Of a stretch of 64,000 nucleotides of DNA, positions 47,903 through 58,426 are shown piece by piece; position 1 is the stretch's first letter; each line of letters begins with the position of its first letter. The stretch spans positions 2,480,001 to 2,544,000 of the forward strand of contig CADCXC010000005.1 in NCBI GenBank assembly GCA_902806595.1, read 5' to 3'. Made by a program: the position numbers and the translations under genes. This DNA is from Pyrenopolyporus hunteri (Eukaryota > Ascomycota > Sordariomycetes > Xylariales > Hypoxylaceae). The notes under the pieces are model-generated. The model had not been told where the DNA came from. It was given only the letters and a program-made list of their open reading frames with translations, and ran no database searches.

Positions 47903-49946
47903 TTAATCGTATCGGGTAGGGCTATTTAATATTGACTCGGATCCTTCTCGGACTTCCCCTCCTTCGTGAAATGTAGACGTATGGCTCGAGATGATATGAC
48001 GTGAGTAAAGGTAATTCGGGTCCATGCAAGACCCGTAGACTAGGAGGGATACTAGTTTTTGACTATTATAAGAATCAAACTTGCCTCTACCACCACCATC
48101 ATCAACGGGCTGACAGACGGCATATACATGTCTGCCACATCCCCGTTCACGATTGACGATACGTAATACTTGCAGGATCTGGAAGATGGGGAAACTTCCC
48201 TCTTCAAGATGGCCTTCCTGATACCGCTGGTTCAGCCAGTCATGTACCCAGATACCTATGGCTAAATCATTGGAGCGCAAAACGCAGGCTAAGAGTAAAC
48301 TTGATAGGCCAATTGTATACGTGTTAAGCCTCGTACAACTATCCCAGTTGATCCCCGCCGCGACTCGGAGAAGAAGTATGATCCATGGCTCCGCCGTACA
48401 GCGTGCGCCGCCCGTATTCGATTGATCGAGACTCGATTTGGGGACACTGAAATACGTGGTATTCTTCATAACCCGAGCTGTGATGTAATAAGCAAAATTC
48501 ATGGCCGCGTCATGAGACTCGAAGCGTAGCGGCTGAATCCGCAGACCAGCAGGATCGTAATAACTGGCATCGTGAGTCGTAGAGTATGGGTCGATAGGCA
48601 ATTCACAGGCTGATAATCGAGCATACCAATTGCCCAGAGCTTTTCGTTGGTAATTTAATTGCTCCTCTTGCCCTTGGCGAGTCATACTCTCGTGGGATGA
48701 AGGGAGCTGCGAAATAGTGATTTGGGCGTCCACGTCAGACACGGGGGCTGGCTCGGGGCTCACTGTATCGTTGTAATAACACATAAAAGCTGCGGCATTC
48801 AACCGGTATGATTCGCAGAGTATCCCTAGAATTAACACCCGGGTGCTGTCCGCCATCCCTGAAAGATAAGACATCATCGGCTTGGTGATCAGAGGAGGGT
48901 GGTTCAGTTGGAAAGTAGCCGTCCCGAAATGGAACCTTCGCCACCAGTTATGCATTTTTGATTGAATCCACGCGGCGAAAAGGTCTGCTTCGTAGCCACC
49001 GGGTTGGATTTTATGCCCGCCCCGGACGTCCATAAGCGTCTCCACAGCGGCTGAGTGCAAGTAGAAGCCTCGAAAGTTACTCATAAGCGATTCGAGGTAA
49101 CAGAATAAGACGAGCACGGCCGTCACAGTCGTCGGGTTTCGTTCAAGATCAGCCCGAGTCCATTGCGCTACGTTTCTCATGGCAGAGCCGAAGAGCTCCC
49201 CACTGACGTTTTGCTGTTCTATGTCAGGCCTAAACGGCGATCCGAAGATGTCAAGTGAGCTGAAGACTCTCTTCCGTGGAAGCATCCGGCTTAATTGACG
49301 AGCGGCAAGGGCCATCATTGTATCCGTAACTACCGGCGGCAGGTTCTGAAGACGTGCGATTTTGGGGAATATAGGATGCAGTGCAGGCGCGCACTGATTA
49401 CCCCAGACACTCATGTAGAATAATTCCTTACTGGGTTTAATTGACATATTAAATTCCAGTGTTGCGCTACAAGGGACATGATTTGAAACTGAGCGACGCG
49501 CCGCGGGTTGTAGAGCTTGAACACCACGGGATGGTATTATGGGAGCGTTGGGAATGAGCCAGTCGTAGTCGTTGGTTCCCGGTAAAGTACATTCCTTCAT
49601 CTCCTCTAAGCGCCACCGGGGTGACGATCCACTGTTTATATCTTGCGGGAGAAGTGATGGGATTCTGTCCGTCTCGGATGAATGTCTCTGAGACTTAGTT
49701 TGACGAGAAGACACATTGCGAAATTCTAGGTTGGTGACATATCCGTCACAGTGTTTGCCAAGTCGAGTACAGGCATTGCAGGCGGGTCTAGTCTCATCAC
49801 ACTATTAAGAAAGTGTCAGCTTGATTCAGACCAGGGCTGCTCGGAGTGGGTTTGACCTTTTTGCGTCGTGCCCGGCAGTTTCGACATCCAGTTCTAGTAC
49901 GGACAATGTTTGTTTTTTTCGGGCGTGGCGGTGCTGGTTTATACAT
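47903..49946 (-). CDS. Zn2Cys6 transcription factor 2
   Basis: Nuclear fungal regulator. Exon 1 49857-49946 and exon 2 47903-49801 are separated by a 55-bp intron with an unusual GTCAAA donor, splitting the zinc cluster between cysteines 2 and 3. The join reads CRNCRARRKK/CDETRPACNACTR. Cysteines 21, 24, 31, 38, 41 and 48 (CX2CX6CX6CX2CX6C) are all present. The full length is 662 residues. Without the short first exon the frame starts at 49714 and loses the DNA-binding domain. The remaining sequence resembles the fungal-specific factor family with the ECTLPGTNDYDWLIP and YFYMSVWGNQ-like stretches common in arginine-metabolism-regulator-like proteins. It is head-to-head with the PLP enzyme gene, and is a second candidate pathway regulator. 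Confidence 0.88.
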
Positions 49947-50553
49947 CCCCTAAAAGTGCGAGAGCTCTAGAGTATTAACATGGTTGCAATTGATGCAGTC
50001 GAAGTTGGGTATGTCGGGTGCTGAAGACGAGAGAATTCCTGTAGTCGAAGATGTTGAAGTACTCGTTTTCCCTCAATTATGTTTAATTCAATAGCCGCTT
50101 CCGAATTAAATCTGTATTCGAGTAATGAAGTGCTTTGACTGCATGCAACGGGGTTATGCATCTTTCATACCTTGGAACGAAAGGTTTATAAGGATACAAG
50201 GCTATACCATTAATGGTGCGCGGGTGCGCCATGCGTGGAGTGGGTCGCCGATTATCTCCGGGTCTTGCTAGAACCCCGCCCCCTTTTCTTCCCATCGACT
50301 TCTATTCAATAAGGCAATTTGGTATTTCCATTACTACCTGGTAATCATAAATCTCTCTTTCTCAATCAAGTAGTCGTTTTCCTCGAAACTTAAGTCCCCG
50401 GATTTTTTACTATGCGTTGCACTTATCGCCTAGATATTTTATAGAGTTTACATATTAAACGGTTGTCGTCCTACAGAGAAACACACAACTATCTTGATTC
50501 ATATTAGCACTGCCCACTGCTTGAACAATAGGCCTTCGTCCGAAACGCCAACC
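49947..50553. promoter_or_regulatory. Divergent promoter, Zn2Cys6 factor 2 / PLP enzyme
   Basis: A 607-bp region between two start codons. It contains CTCCGGGTC near 50257-50263 (minus strand GACCCGGAG), a variant of the GACCCGAG motif seen in two other cluster promoters. Confidence 0.45.
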
Positions 50554-52028
50554 ATGGACGACCCGGGACAGCTTATAGCTAAGAAGACAAGGCTTAAGCA
50601 GTTATATGTTGGCCGAGATATCAGCGATCTCCCTAAGCCGGCAGTAATTCTTGATATCGCAAAAGCACGTCGGCATTGCTCCTCCATGTTAGCTGCAACT
50701 AAAGCCTTGGACGTTGCTTTTAGGCCGCATATAAAAACTCATAAGGTTAGTTCCATTTACGTTTCTTATCGTCATTGAAAAGCCTTGTAGAGTTTATAGA
50801 AAGGATGCCTAACACCAGACTCTAGACAATTGAGCTTACGAAGATGCAAATCGGCGATGGCACTGGTGACGTCAACTTGGTAGTCTCAACAGTAGCTGAG
50901 ATTGAACATATACTCCCTTTGCTGAATCAATTTCAAGCTGAGGGACGCCACGTCAATGTACTATACGGTCTGCCGTTGCCATTCTCACAGGTAAGTCGAA
51001 TAGCGCCGATTGCACGTCAACTAGGCCCCGGTAGCATATCTTTCTTGGTGGATCATCCATCGCAACTTGATTCACTGCGCCGTTTTCACGATCTAGTAGG
51101 CTTCCCTTGTGGCCTCTTCCTAAAAGTGGACACCGGATACCATCGAGCAGGTCTTCCGCCTCATTCTCTGAACAAGAACGGCCTCCTTGAATCGATCGCT
51201 CGATTACATGTTAAACGCCTAGCTTTATTGGTAGGGCTATATTCCCATAGCAGTTTAAGCTACCATGGTAATACGCCTCAGTTCGCTATGGAGAATTTGG
51301 CTGAGGAGATTCGGGGCTGTATGGACGCGGTGCGGCAAAACCACCAGTATTTTCCCGTCCCACCCTTTCGGCTTATAATAAGCGTCGGCGCCTCGCCTCA
51401 GGTCACATCCATTCAGGATTTCACAGGGACAAGCAGTGCGCAAAATGGAATTGCAGAGGATTTAATCAACTCAATTCGACATATCTCTGCAGGGCAAATA
51501 GCGGGAATTGATATTTCACTTGAGCTTCATGCTGGGGTCTATTCCGTCTTGGATCTTCAGCAGTTGGCCACGAAATCCAGAAGTACAATGGGAAGGTTAG
51601 ACGAAGAAATTGCAATCTCGGTTATTGCTGAGGTAATTAGTATCTACAATGATGGCGAGCGCCAAAACCCCGAGGCATTGGTTGCGGTTGGAACGTTGGG
51701 GTTGGGAAGGGAACCATGCCAATCTTATAGTGGTTGGGGAATCGCCAGCTGGGTACCAAAGCTGAGTGAAGCCGACCTCGAACGAAGGCTTATCGTCAAA
51801 AGGATTAGCCAGGAACACTCAATCCTGTCCTGGGATACTCTCGACAGCGAGGGAATCTCGCAGACCCTACCACCGATTCCATTGGAAGTCGGTCAATACG
51901 TTCGAATATATCCTAATCATGCCTGCATTACAGGGGCTATGTATGATTGGTATTTCGTGATAGATTCTAGCAAGCCAGATACCAAGACTAAGGTCATAGA
52001 TGTATGGATGCGATCTCGGGGTTGGTAG
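50554..52028 (+). CDS. Fold-type III PLP enzyme, D-serine dehydratase-like
   Basis: Zinc- and PLP-dependent enzyme related to eukaryotic D-serine dehydratase and D-threonine aldolase. Exons 50554-50745 and 50826-52028 join as RPHIKTHK/TIELTKMQIG, giving 464 residues. The PLP lysine is K61 in RPHIKTHK. The C-terminal zinc site is present as H429 and C431 in NHACITG. FLKVDTGYHRAGL and LYSHSSLSYHG are also typical of the alanine-racemase-like barrel. Known activity of relatives is D-Ser to pyruvate and ammonia, or retro-aldol cleavage of beta-hydroxy amino acids. It is divergent from Zn2Cys6 factor 2 and lies between regulators and tailoring genes, so it may act on an amino-acid-derived unit of the product or provide self-protection; that is inference. 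An upstream in-frame start at 50494 is less likely. Confidence 0.9.
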
Positions 52029-52316
52029 CCTTCGTTGCGTTTTATTGTCATGCTGTTGGAATCGCAGAGAAGGATTTAAAATAGTTCGTGTATATTTCCT
52101 TGACGTCTAAGCATGTTTAGATTAGCCGGAGGTTAACAAGGCGGTCAACAAAACTTTTCCTCAGATAATTCAGTATCTATTTCGTCCGCGCCCCTGTATT
52201 CCCTTCCGAGACATTTCTCTATTCTTTTTGGATTCGAGTGAATGCTTTCTAATAAGATGACATTGCCAATCGGCCGTATAACGCGTCTAATAAGGCAGTC
52301 ACCGATCTGGCCTTCA

Positions 52317-54155
52317 TTATAGCTCTGAGTCTTGCAGTACTAGCTCGACCAACCCAACTTGGCTCCTGGTGTCCCAGAACTTTTTCAGCCGAAGTCCAGT
52401 GCGTTCCGCAAGTTCCTTAAATTCGGTTGGTTTCCGTTCGATTCCGTTAATAATCGACAGAACGCACAGGTCGCGAGTGTGTGAGAAACGTGTGAAATAG
52501 CCGTAGTTCGCTGGCAGCGGCGCTGGGGCTGGCTCCAGTTCTTCACAGCCGCAGGTCGTATTCATGACTTGGTCACTATAATGCAGCCAATATGTGATTA
52601 GTTTCTGGTTCAAAGCAACTTCTCGAGGCTGAGCGGGGGGAGGTGAGTACACAGAGGTTAGTGCGCCCCTCGAAAGGGAGAAGACTCACCAAATGAGGAT
52701 TCGACTTCGAGGACCCATACTTGCCTTGATGGCATTTAGGATTTGCACGCAGTAATCATCGGCCCAGTCGTGGATAACATAGCGTAACCAGTATACGTCC
52801 GCATTCTTGACAGGGTTGGTGTCGAAGAAGTTATGCTGAACAAATTTCACCCGACCAGCTTGTAACGCGGCGGGGTTCTCTCGCGGCCAAACCTGAGTTT
52901 CTGCCTGCTTGATTACTGGGCCACGGTCTTCGATGACAAAGTTCAAGTTCGGATATATGTGAGAAAGTTGTAGGCAAAATCCACCTGCGACCTGGTTAGA
53001 AACCTCGCCCATACTTCTGCGAAAACTTTTATAAGATAACATACCCATCCCGCCACCTACGTCGACGATCGTAGCCGAGCCTAGAGATTCCCATGGGTAA
53101 TCTGATTCGATGTTAGTCCCAGACTTTCGCATACAGATGGTAAGGAAATCTTGCCGTAAAGATGAGCCTCTCCGTAAACCCTGCCGCCTCCAATCATAGC
53201 GGTTCCGAAGATGGTGTGCTCCGGACGAGACACGTATGTCTGATCACTGGTGCCGGAAGCTACAGCATCCCGAAGATTTTGTAACTCCGTTCCATACACG
53301 CCGGGATATGGGCTATAAGTCCCGTTGGGACCATTGCGGCCGTCAAGAATGTCTCGTATCTTTGCTTTCTCCTCGAGCCAGGTCCAGCGGGTTGCCGTCG
53401 TGTTCATCGCGTCTTGGAATGCCGTCACCTCAACGGAGTACGACTGACCTTTAACAGGATCTCTAAGATGCCTGGGTAGATAGTCTGATGCAGTGTAGAG
53501 GTCGCCCCCTCTAAGAAGACAATATATAAGTACTCACTCTTTGTCATGAACTAGAGGAAATGATGGAAGCATATTCTACTCACGAGTTCAAGCAATAGGC
53601 ACGGAGGGGTTCATTCCCAACTAGCGCTGCCGAAACAACGTTGTTGGCGAAGACGTCCTCGCTGACCTCACGGAAAATATGAATAGAGCAAAGACATCGC
53701 ATAACGCGGGCTACATAGAAGGTTAGCCTTCATAATGATTCGGAGAGTAGTGTTAGGAGTATGAGTCTGTCGTCGCTCAAGAACATACACAGCTTCTTTG
53801 CCTCAACGCCTACCTGAGCAGAGATTGTGGCAATATCGCAGGATCCGTTGCTGCTTCGAGCGAGTATTTCCGGAATCCGAGTGGCAGCAGCTAGGTGCAA
53901 CGCGCGAGCTTCATAGTGCTGTAATGCGACCTCAATAATTCGGCTTGATGGATCGCTAACCAACTCGGTCAGCATTCCCGCCGCTGACAGCAACGCCCTT
54001 TGAGCATCGAAAAGCGGCTTAGAAGGTAGTGAACCTTCCGCCTTCCCATTGGTGGCGGCCTTTGCCGCCACATAGTCAGCAATCGAGCTTTGAATAAGTC
54101 CGCTCAGCTGCAGTAGCTGCAGAGAAGATTTGTCAAGTGTTGCGTGGCCGTTCAT
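52317..54155 (-). CDS. SAM-dependent O-methyltransferase (COMT-type)
   Basis: Cytosolic methyltransferase, transferring methyl from SAM to a phenolic hydroxyl. Six exons fit: 53789-54155, 53584-53710, 53155-53510, 53045-53101, 52690-52984 and 52317-52575, giving 486 residues. Intron 3 must use a GC donor (GCAAGA) to join GEAHLY/DYPWESLGSATIVDVGGGMG. The N-terminal helical dimerisation domain precedes the Rossmann core. SAM motif I DVGGGMGG is at about 297-304, and the catalytic base is in YVIHDWADD at about 370. FNFKE-type replacement is not seen, and the enzyme looks intact. Fungal aromatic polyketide O-methyltransferases are of this class. It is head-to-head with the FAD monooxygenase across 392 bp holding repeated GACCCGAGT motifs, so the two are probably co-regulated. 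Confidence 0.9.
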
Positions 54156-54547
54156 CTCGAAGAAACTGTTAATCGAAAAGTGGTATGATATGGCTACGAG
54201 TATTCCGCTTCTGCATGCCCTGTATTATCAGACGATGTCCTATAGCCTACTCATATAATAAGCCGATGCTCGTATGTTGCGGGCAGGGTCAAAAGCCGGG
54301 TTGCGGATACGGGACCCGAGTGAGTATAGGACCGGAAACAGACCCGAGTAAAGAGCCGGTAAGTGGTCCGGCCCGCTGCGCTTTTAACTAAAACGCGGAC
54401 TGGCTGGAAGGATCCGTCATCTGCGTTGTCCGATTGGGAATTATCGAAACCGCGCCGTCTGAACTGCATGAATATTTTAATTCTAAAAGTCCGAAAGAAG
54501 TCACCGCTTCATCAAAACCAACAGGAATCGCATTTTCGCGCTACACA
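54156..54547. promoter_or_regulatory. Divergent promoter, O-methyltransferase / FAD monooxygenase
   Basis: A 392-bp region between two start codons with a cluster of related motifs: GGACCCGAGTG at 54312-54322, GGACCGG at 54329-54335, GACCCGAGT at 54341-54349 and GGTCCGG at 54366-54372. The 11-mer recurs in the NRPS-like/PKS promoter at 62080. Confidence 0.6.
54312..54349 (+). promoter_or_regulatory. Repeated GACCCGAGT motif pair (candidate pathway operator)
   Basis: Copies at 54312-54322 (GGACCCGAGTG) and 54341-54349 (GACCCGAGT) are 28 bp apart, with a GGACCGGA between them. The identical 11-mer is at 62080-62090. CG-rich triplets are typical of Zn2Cys6 target sites. Confidence 0.5.
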
Positions 54548-57113
54548 ATGGCAACTAAGCGCCCAGAATATACGTGGCAAAATGGCTTCCGACAAGTGGC
54601 TTTGAAGCCTTCACGGGTTTTGAACGGGGATGAAGCCAACGAGGTGCAGGAGGATTCGGACGCCTATGTGTCACCTCCATCAGTGGAGCTCGTTACCTCT
54701 CCGAGGCACAATGAACATGGCGTCAATGTCATAGTTAGCTGGCCGACCTTGTATGACGGGACCAATAATCCTCATGGGTTGCCATCATGGTGGCAGCCGC
54801 AGGAGAAAGTTGACGTGCTCATTTGCGGAGGTGAGAACATACCTACCTACCTATATACCGATGTCAATTAGGTATTTAAAATTCTTTGTGGCTAACAAAC
54901 TAGATAGCTGGTCCTAGCGGTCTAGCTGTTGCGGCGAGCCTTCTGAGACAGGGCGTCTCCTTTCGCATTATCGGTGAGACGTGACAATGCATACACCTTC
55001 TATGCCGCTCGACCACTGACACCATTTGGGATACCGTAGACAAGGCCGACCGTCCCCTTGATGCGGGCCGAGCTGATGGTGTCCAACCGCGCTTCTTGGA
55101 GACTATAGCAACATTTGGCCTCGCCAAGGAAGTCCATGAAGAGGGGCCTATCATTGACAGGACGGCTATGTATAAGAATGGCAACAAACTAGCCTTCACG
55201 CATTCGCATCAGTCCGATTCGCGGTACCGAGGCCTACATGTCATTACGCAGGGCCAGATTGAGCGTATATATATACGCGACCTACTCCGACACAAAGTTA
55301 TCGTTGAGCGAAGTAGCATCCTGAGTAAATTCTCGGTAGATAACGACGCCGACAGCGGCAACACGCCCGACTCTTACCCCGTTCACGCCACTATCCACAA
55401 CGAGAAGACTGGCGAAGACCAGGTCGTACGGGCTAAGTTTCTTGTAGGCTCCGATGGCGGTGCCAGTAGCATTCGTAAAGGTCTCAAGATCCCGTTTGAC
55501 GGGGTCAGCACGGATATCTATTGGGGTATCATGGACTGCATTTTCGAATCTGATTATCCCCACGCTTGGACATTCGGGTACGTATTATGCGGTATCCCGG
55601 TCGTCTGGGCATCTCTACTAACATAGACCGTTAAAGTATGGTTATGAGTACCAATCATGGGTGCTGTTGCATTATTCCACGCGAAGATGGATATATTAGG
55701 TTGGTCGCGAGAAAATGCTTTATGGCAATGTTGGCTAATGTGAATCTGTAGGCTCTACACTCAATTGGATATATCTCACACGGGGCCGATAAGCGCCTCC
55801 CGACTAGCAAGAGACCCGACGTTTGCAGAGACAGGAGGGAACGTGGACGTCCACTCAATTACTCCAGACGAGGTTCTCGAGCAGGCTAACAAGATATTTG
55901 CCCCGTATAAACTCAAATTCGCCTCCTCATTGAGTTGGTTTTCTATTTGGAAAAGTAATCGTCTTCTCCTCTATTAACCATATTTTTCGCCTAGCCTGCT
56001 AATATGCGTCGGCAGTTTCTGAAAGGGTTGCAAGGTCCTTTTCGTCCCCTGATATGCGAATCCATCTAGCTGGAGATGCCGCGTGAGCGCTTCCCTGATC
56101 CCACCTCTAAATTATTAAAACGCTAAATATCTCTCTTCTCTAGCCACATCCATAGCGTCCTGGGCGCCTTCGGACTGAATGCAGGTATCCTAGATGCTGC
56201 TAACCTTGGCTGGAAATTGGGTCTTGCCGCTAAGGGACAGGCCAAGATTAAAAGCCTACTTTCAACATACGGGGCCGAGCGTCGGAAGCATGCCGCGAGA
56301 ATCATTCACGTATCCGGGGAATACCTGCGGTTCGTGAGTGGTTCGGCGTTGGCCGTCCCGGATTTAGCGAATCCAGACGCCTTGGACAAAGTCAACGGAC
56401 ACAATTCTAACGGGGATGTTCACGCAAAGAAGGCTAATGGTGTTGGGAAATATGACCCAGAGGCTGAGAGAAGGGCGGATATGGAATTCTTAGCCAAGTT
56501 CTTCCAAACAAATGGTCAGTTCCTACTCGGAGTTGACTGCGAATACGATGAGTCGGTGATTGCGCCACCAACTCTGTTTAAGGACGGCAGCAAAAAAGGA
56601 AAGTCTCAGGTACCGGTTAGAGTAGGAAATGGAGTTCGAGCGCCGAATCCCCGAGTCTGTTTCTCGACCAACGAGACCGGTTACTTGTACGACAAGCTAA
56701 CCGGAACCGACCGGTTTCACCTAGTTCTCTTCGCATCGTCGCTGGCAGGCACCGAGGTTCGTCGACAGGTCGGTAAATTTACGGAATCTTTGAAAGATCC
56801 ACGAGGCTTCTATCGTCGGTTTGGCGGTGCCCGATTTTTCCATATAGTTCTTGTCGTAAAACTCCTCCCTTTCGAATTTGAGGCGCTCGCAGCTTCGGAG
56901 CCGGGGTTACTCGGGCACCTAAGAGAAATTGGTGCTACTGTGGTGTTTGATGATCGGGCTCCCGACGAGGACGCACATACAACTTGGGGAGTGGATCATA
57001 ACACCGGTGGTGTCGCCTTTGTTAGGCCGGACTTGTGGGTTGGGATGACTTGTTCCCCTGAAGAAGAGAACAAGATGAGTGAATACTTCGGGGGTTTCAT
57101 TCAAGAAGTGTAG
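54548..57113 (+). CDS. FAD-dependent aromatic monooxygenase (phenol 2-monooxygenase-like)
   Basis: Flavoprotein hydroxylase of the PHBH/phenol-hydroxylase class, adding oxygen to an aromatic ring with NADPH. Seven exons (54548-54830, 54908-54973, 55040-55577, 55637-55699, 55752-55954, 56016-56082, 56144-57113) give 729 residues. The joins restore VLICGAGPSGL (about 91-100), FRIID/KADRPLD, WTFGMVMSTNHG, IRLYTQLD and GDAAHIHSVLGAFGLNAG (about 404-421). FAD motifs are GAGPSGL, VGSDGGASSIRK (DG motif) and GDAAH with DAANLGWKL. The C-terminal thioredoxin-like domain, usual in fungal phenol hydroxylases, follows (RFHLVLFAS; GATVVFDDRAP; VRPDLWVGM). It is head-to-head with the O-methyltransferase. 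Hydroxylation followed by methylation of one ring position is an attractive guess. Confidence 0.93.
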
Positions 57114-57178
57114 ATCAGTTCTTCGGTCCGTAGAAACTTCGTAGTATTTAGATAGAATGGTTTATGCTTAAGTAGGTA

Positions 57179-57579
57179 CAAATGTTGTTGCGGCCCAAAG
57201 TTCCGCATATGGGCTACGAGTCCTGTACAAGTAATGACTACAGTATTGTTTAAACGGTGATGAACTATACCGTGGTTGCTAAGTTCCTGGAGTGAGCCGC
57301 CTAAACCTACTACATCTTAGGGGATATACCGCTGTAATTACCTAAAATCGGCGCGGATCATACAGCAAAATTAAAATAGAGTGGATTCTTTTCATACCGT
57401 ATTACGATGCGCTAGATTGAGTGCTGGGCTAGGGGGCGTATAGTGGCCCTTCCCTTAAACCTAGCAAGGTCTAGGCGCTCTATTAGCGGAGTCCAGGGCG
57501 CCACGCTACCGACTTCTACGTTATGCCATATACTGTGTAGTCCGTAGCCCGTGTGCGGAACGTTTGGCAGTAATATTTG
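57179..57579 (-). mobile_element. MITE-like TA-flanked terminal-inverted-repeat element, copy 2
   Basis: A 401-bp element flanked by TA at 57177-57178 and 57580-57581. The ends read CAAATGTTGTTGCGG... and, reversed, CAAATATTACTGCC..., sharing AACGTTCCGCA/AAAGTTCCGCA and GGGCT. It aligns full length, inverted, with 23795-24194. It begins only 65 bp after the FAD monooxygenase stop. There is no coding capacity. Confidence 0.75.
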
Positions 57580-57803
57580 TATTACAAAGCCATCAAAACG
57601 CCGGTAACTCCGCCCTTTTCAATTTTATCAGTTCGCACGCAATTTCCATCCCTCTCGTATCAGTTACGGTTGTAGCGCAGATAGATTATCCTATTTTTAA
57701 ATATACCGCGACGGGCGCGCTACTGTGGTAAAGAAAACGTGCGTACGTCCTAAGTTTAGCGTTGATTAACAGATTTAATTGCCGATCGTTATAACTTCGT
57801 AGG

Positions 57804-58265
57804 CTGGACGAAGTCCTGGAAACCGCCAAACCGCCATTCATTTTTATTCTACCGTATAGTGCGCGCACAGTGCGCCACACATTATTCTTAGCCACTAAAG
57901 CCACTATAGATTTAGGGCATTTAGCGCATATACCACTATAATCCAGCGTTATTTACAGTGGTCAATCACTATATTTATTACAAGTCTCGGGTTACACAAG
58001 CGCAAGGTACGCAGCTACATAGGTACGGAGATACGAGGTCACTTAAACATACGTAGGTAGGTACGTACCTCAAATCTTGTGTAACCCGAGATTTGAAAAT
58101 AAATATAATGATAGACCACTATAGACAGCGCTGGATTACAGTGGTATATGCGCTAAATGCCCTAAATTTATAGTGGTCGGGGGTACGGTGCGGCGCACTA
58201 TATGCCAAACTGTCTAGTAAAATAAAAATGAATGGCGGTTTGGCGGTTCTCTGGACTTCGACCAG
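57804..58265. mobile_element. Foldback element with about 190-bp inverted arms
   Basis: The left arm 57804-58000 and right arm 58076-58265 are inverted copies, with an approximately 75-bp spacer between. Shared blocks include AACCGCCAAACCGCCATTC, TTTAGGGCATTTAGCGCATA, CCACT(A/G)TAATCCAGCG and TCTCGGGTTACACAAG. The arms differ by substitutions and small gaps, so the element is old. The spacer carries a TAGGTACGGAG/ACGTAGGTAGGTACG repeat. There is no open frame. A foldback or MITE origin is likely; a target duplication could not be fixed. Confidence 0.75.
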
Positions 58266-58426
58266 GGTCCTTAGGTACCTAGCTACCTGTTGTTGTGGGC
58301 CTTAGTCCAGCCGACTAGGAATATGGTATTAACGGGTCGTAGATTTGTGGTGAGATGACGGAATTACAGCTACACGAGTCCCCATGTAGATGATTCCGAT
58401 ATGAAAATTCATCACTGGCGAGTCCC

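Larger units (their letters stand above)
57114..58426. other. Repeat island between FAD monooxygenase and NRPS-like genes
   Basis: 1.3 kb separating two convergent gene ends. It is occupied by a MITE copy (57179-57579) and a foldback element (57804-58265), with AT-rich linker. No gene is recognised. Confidence 0.7.
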
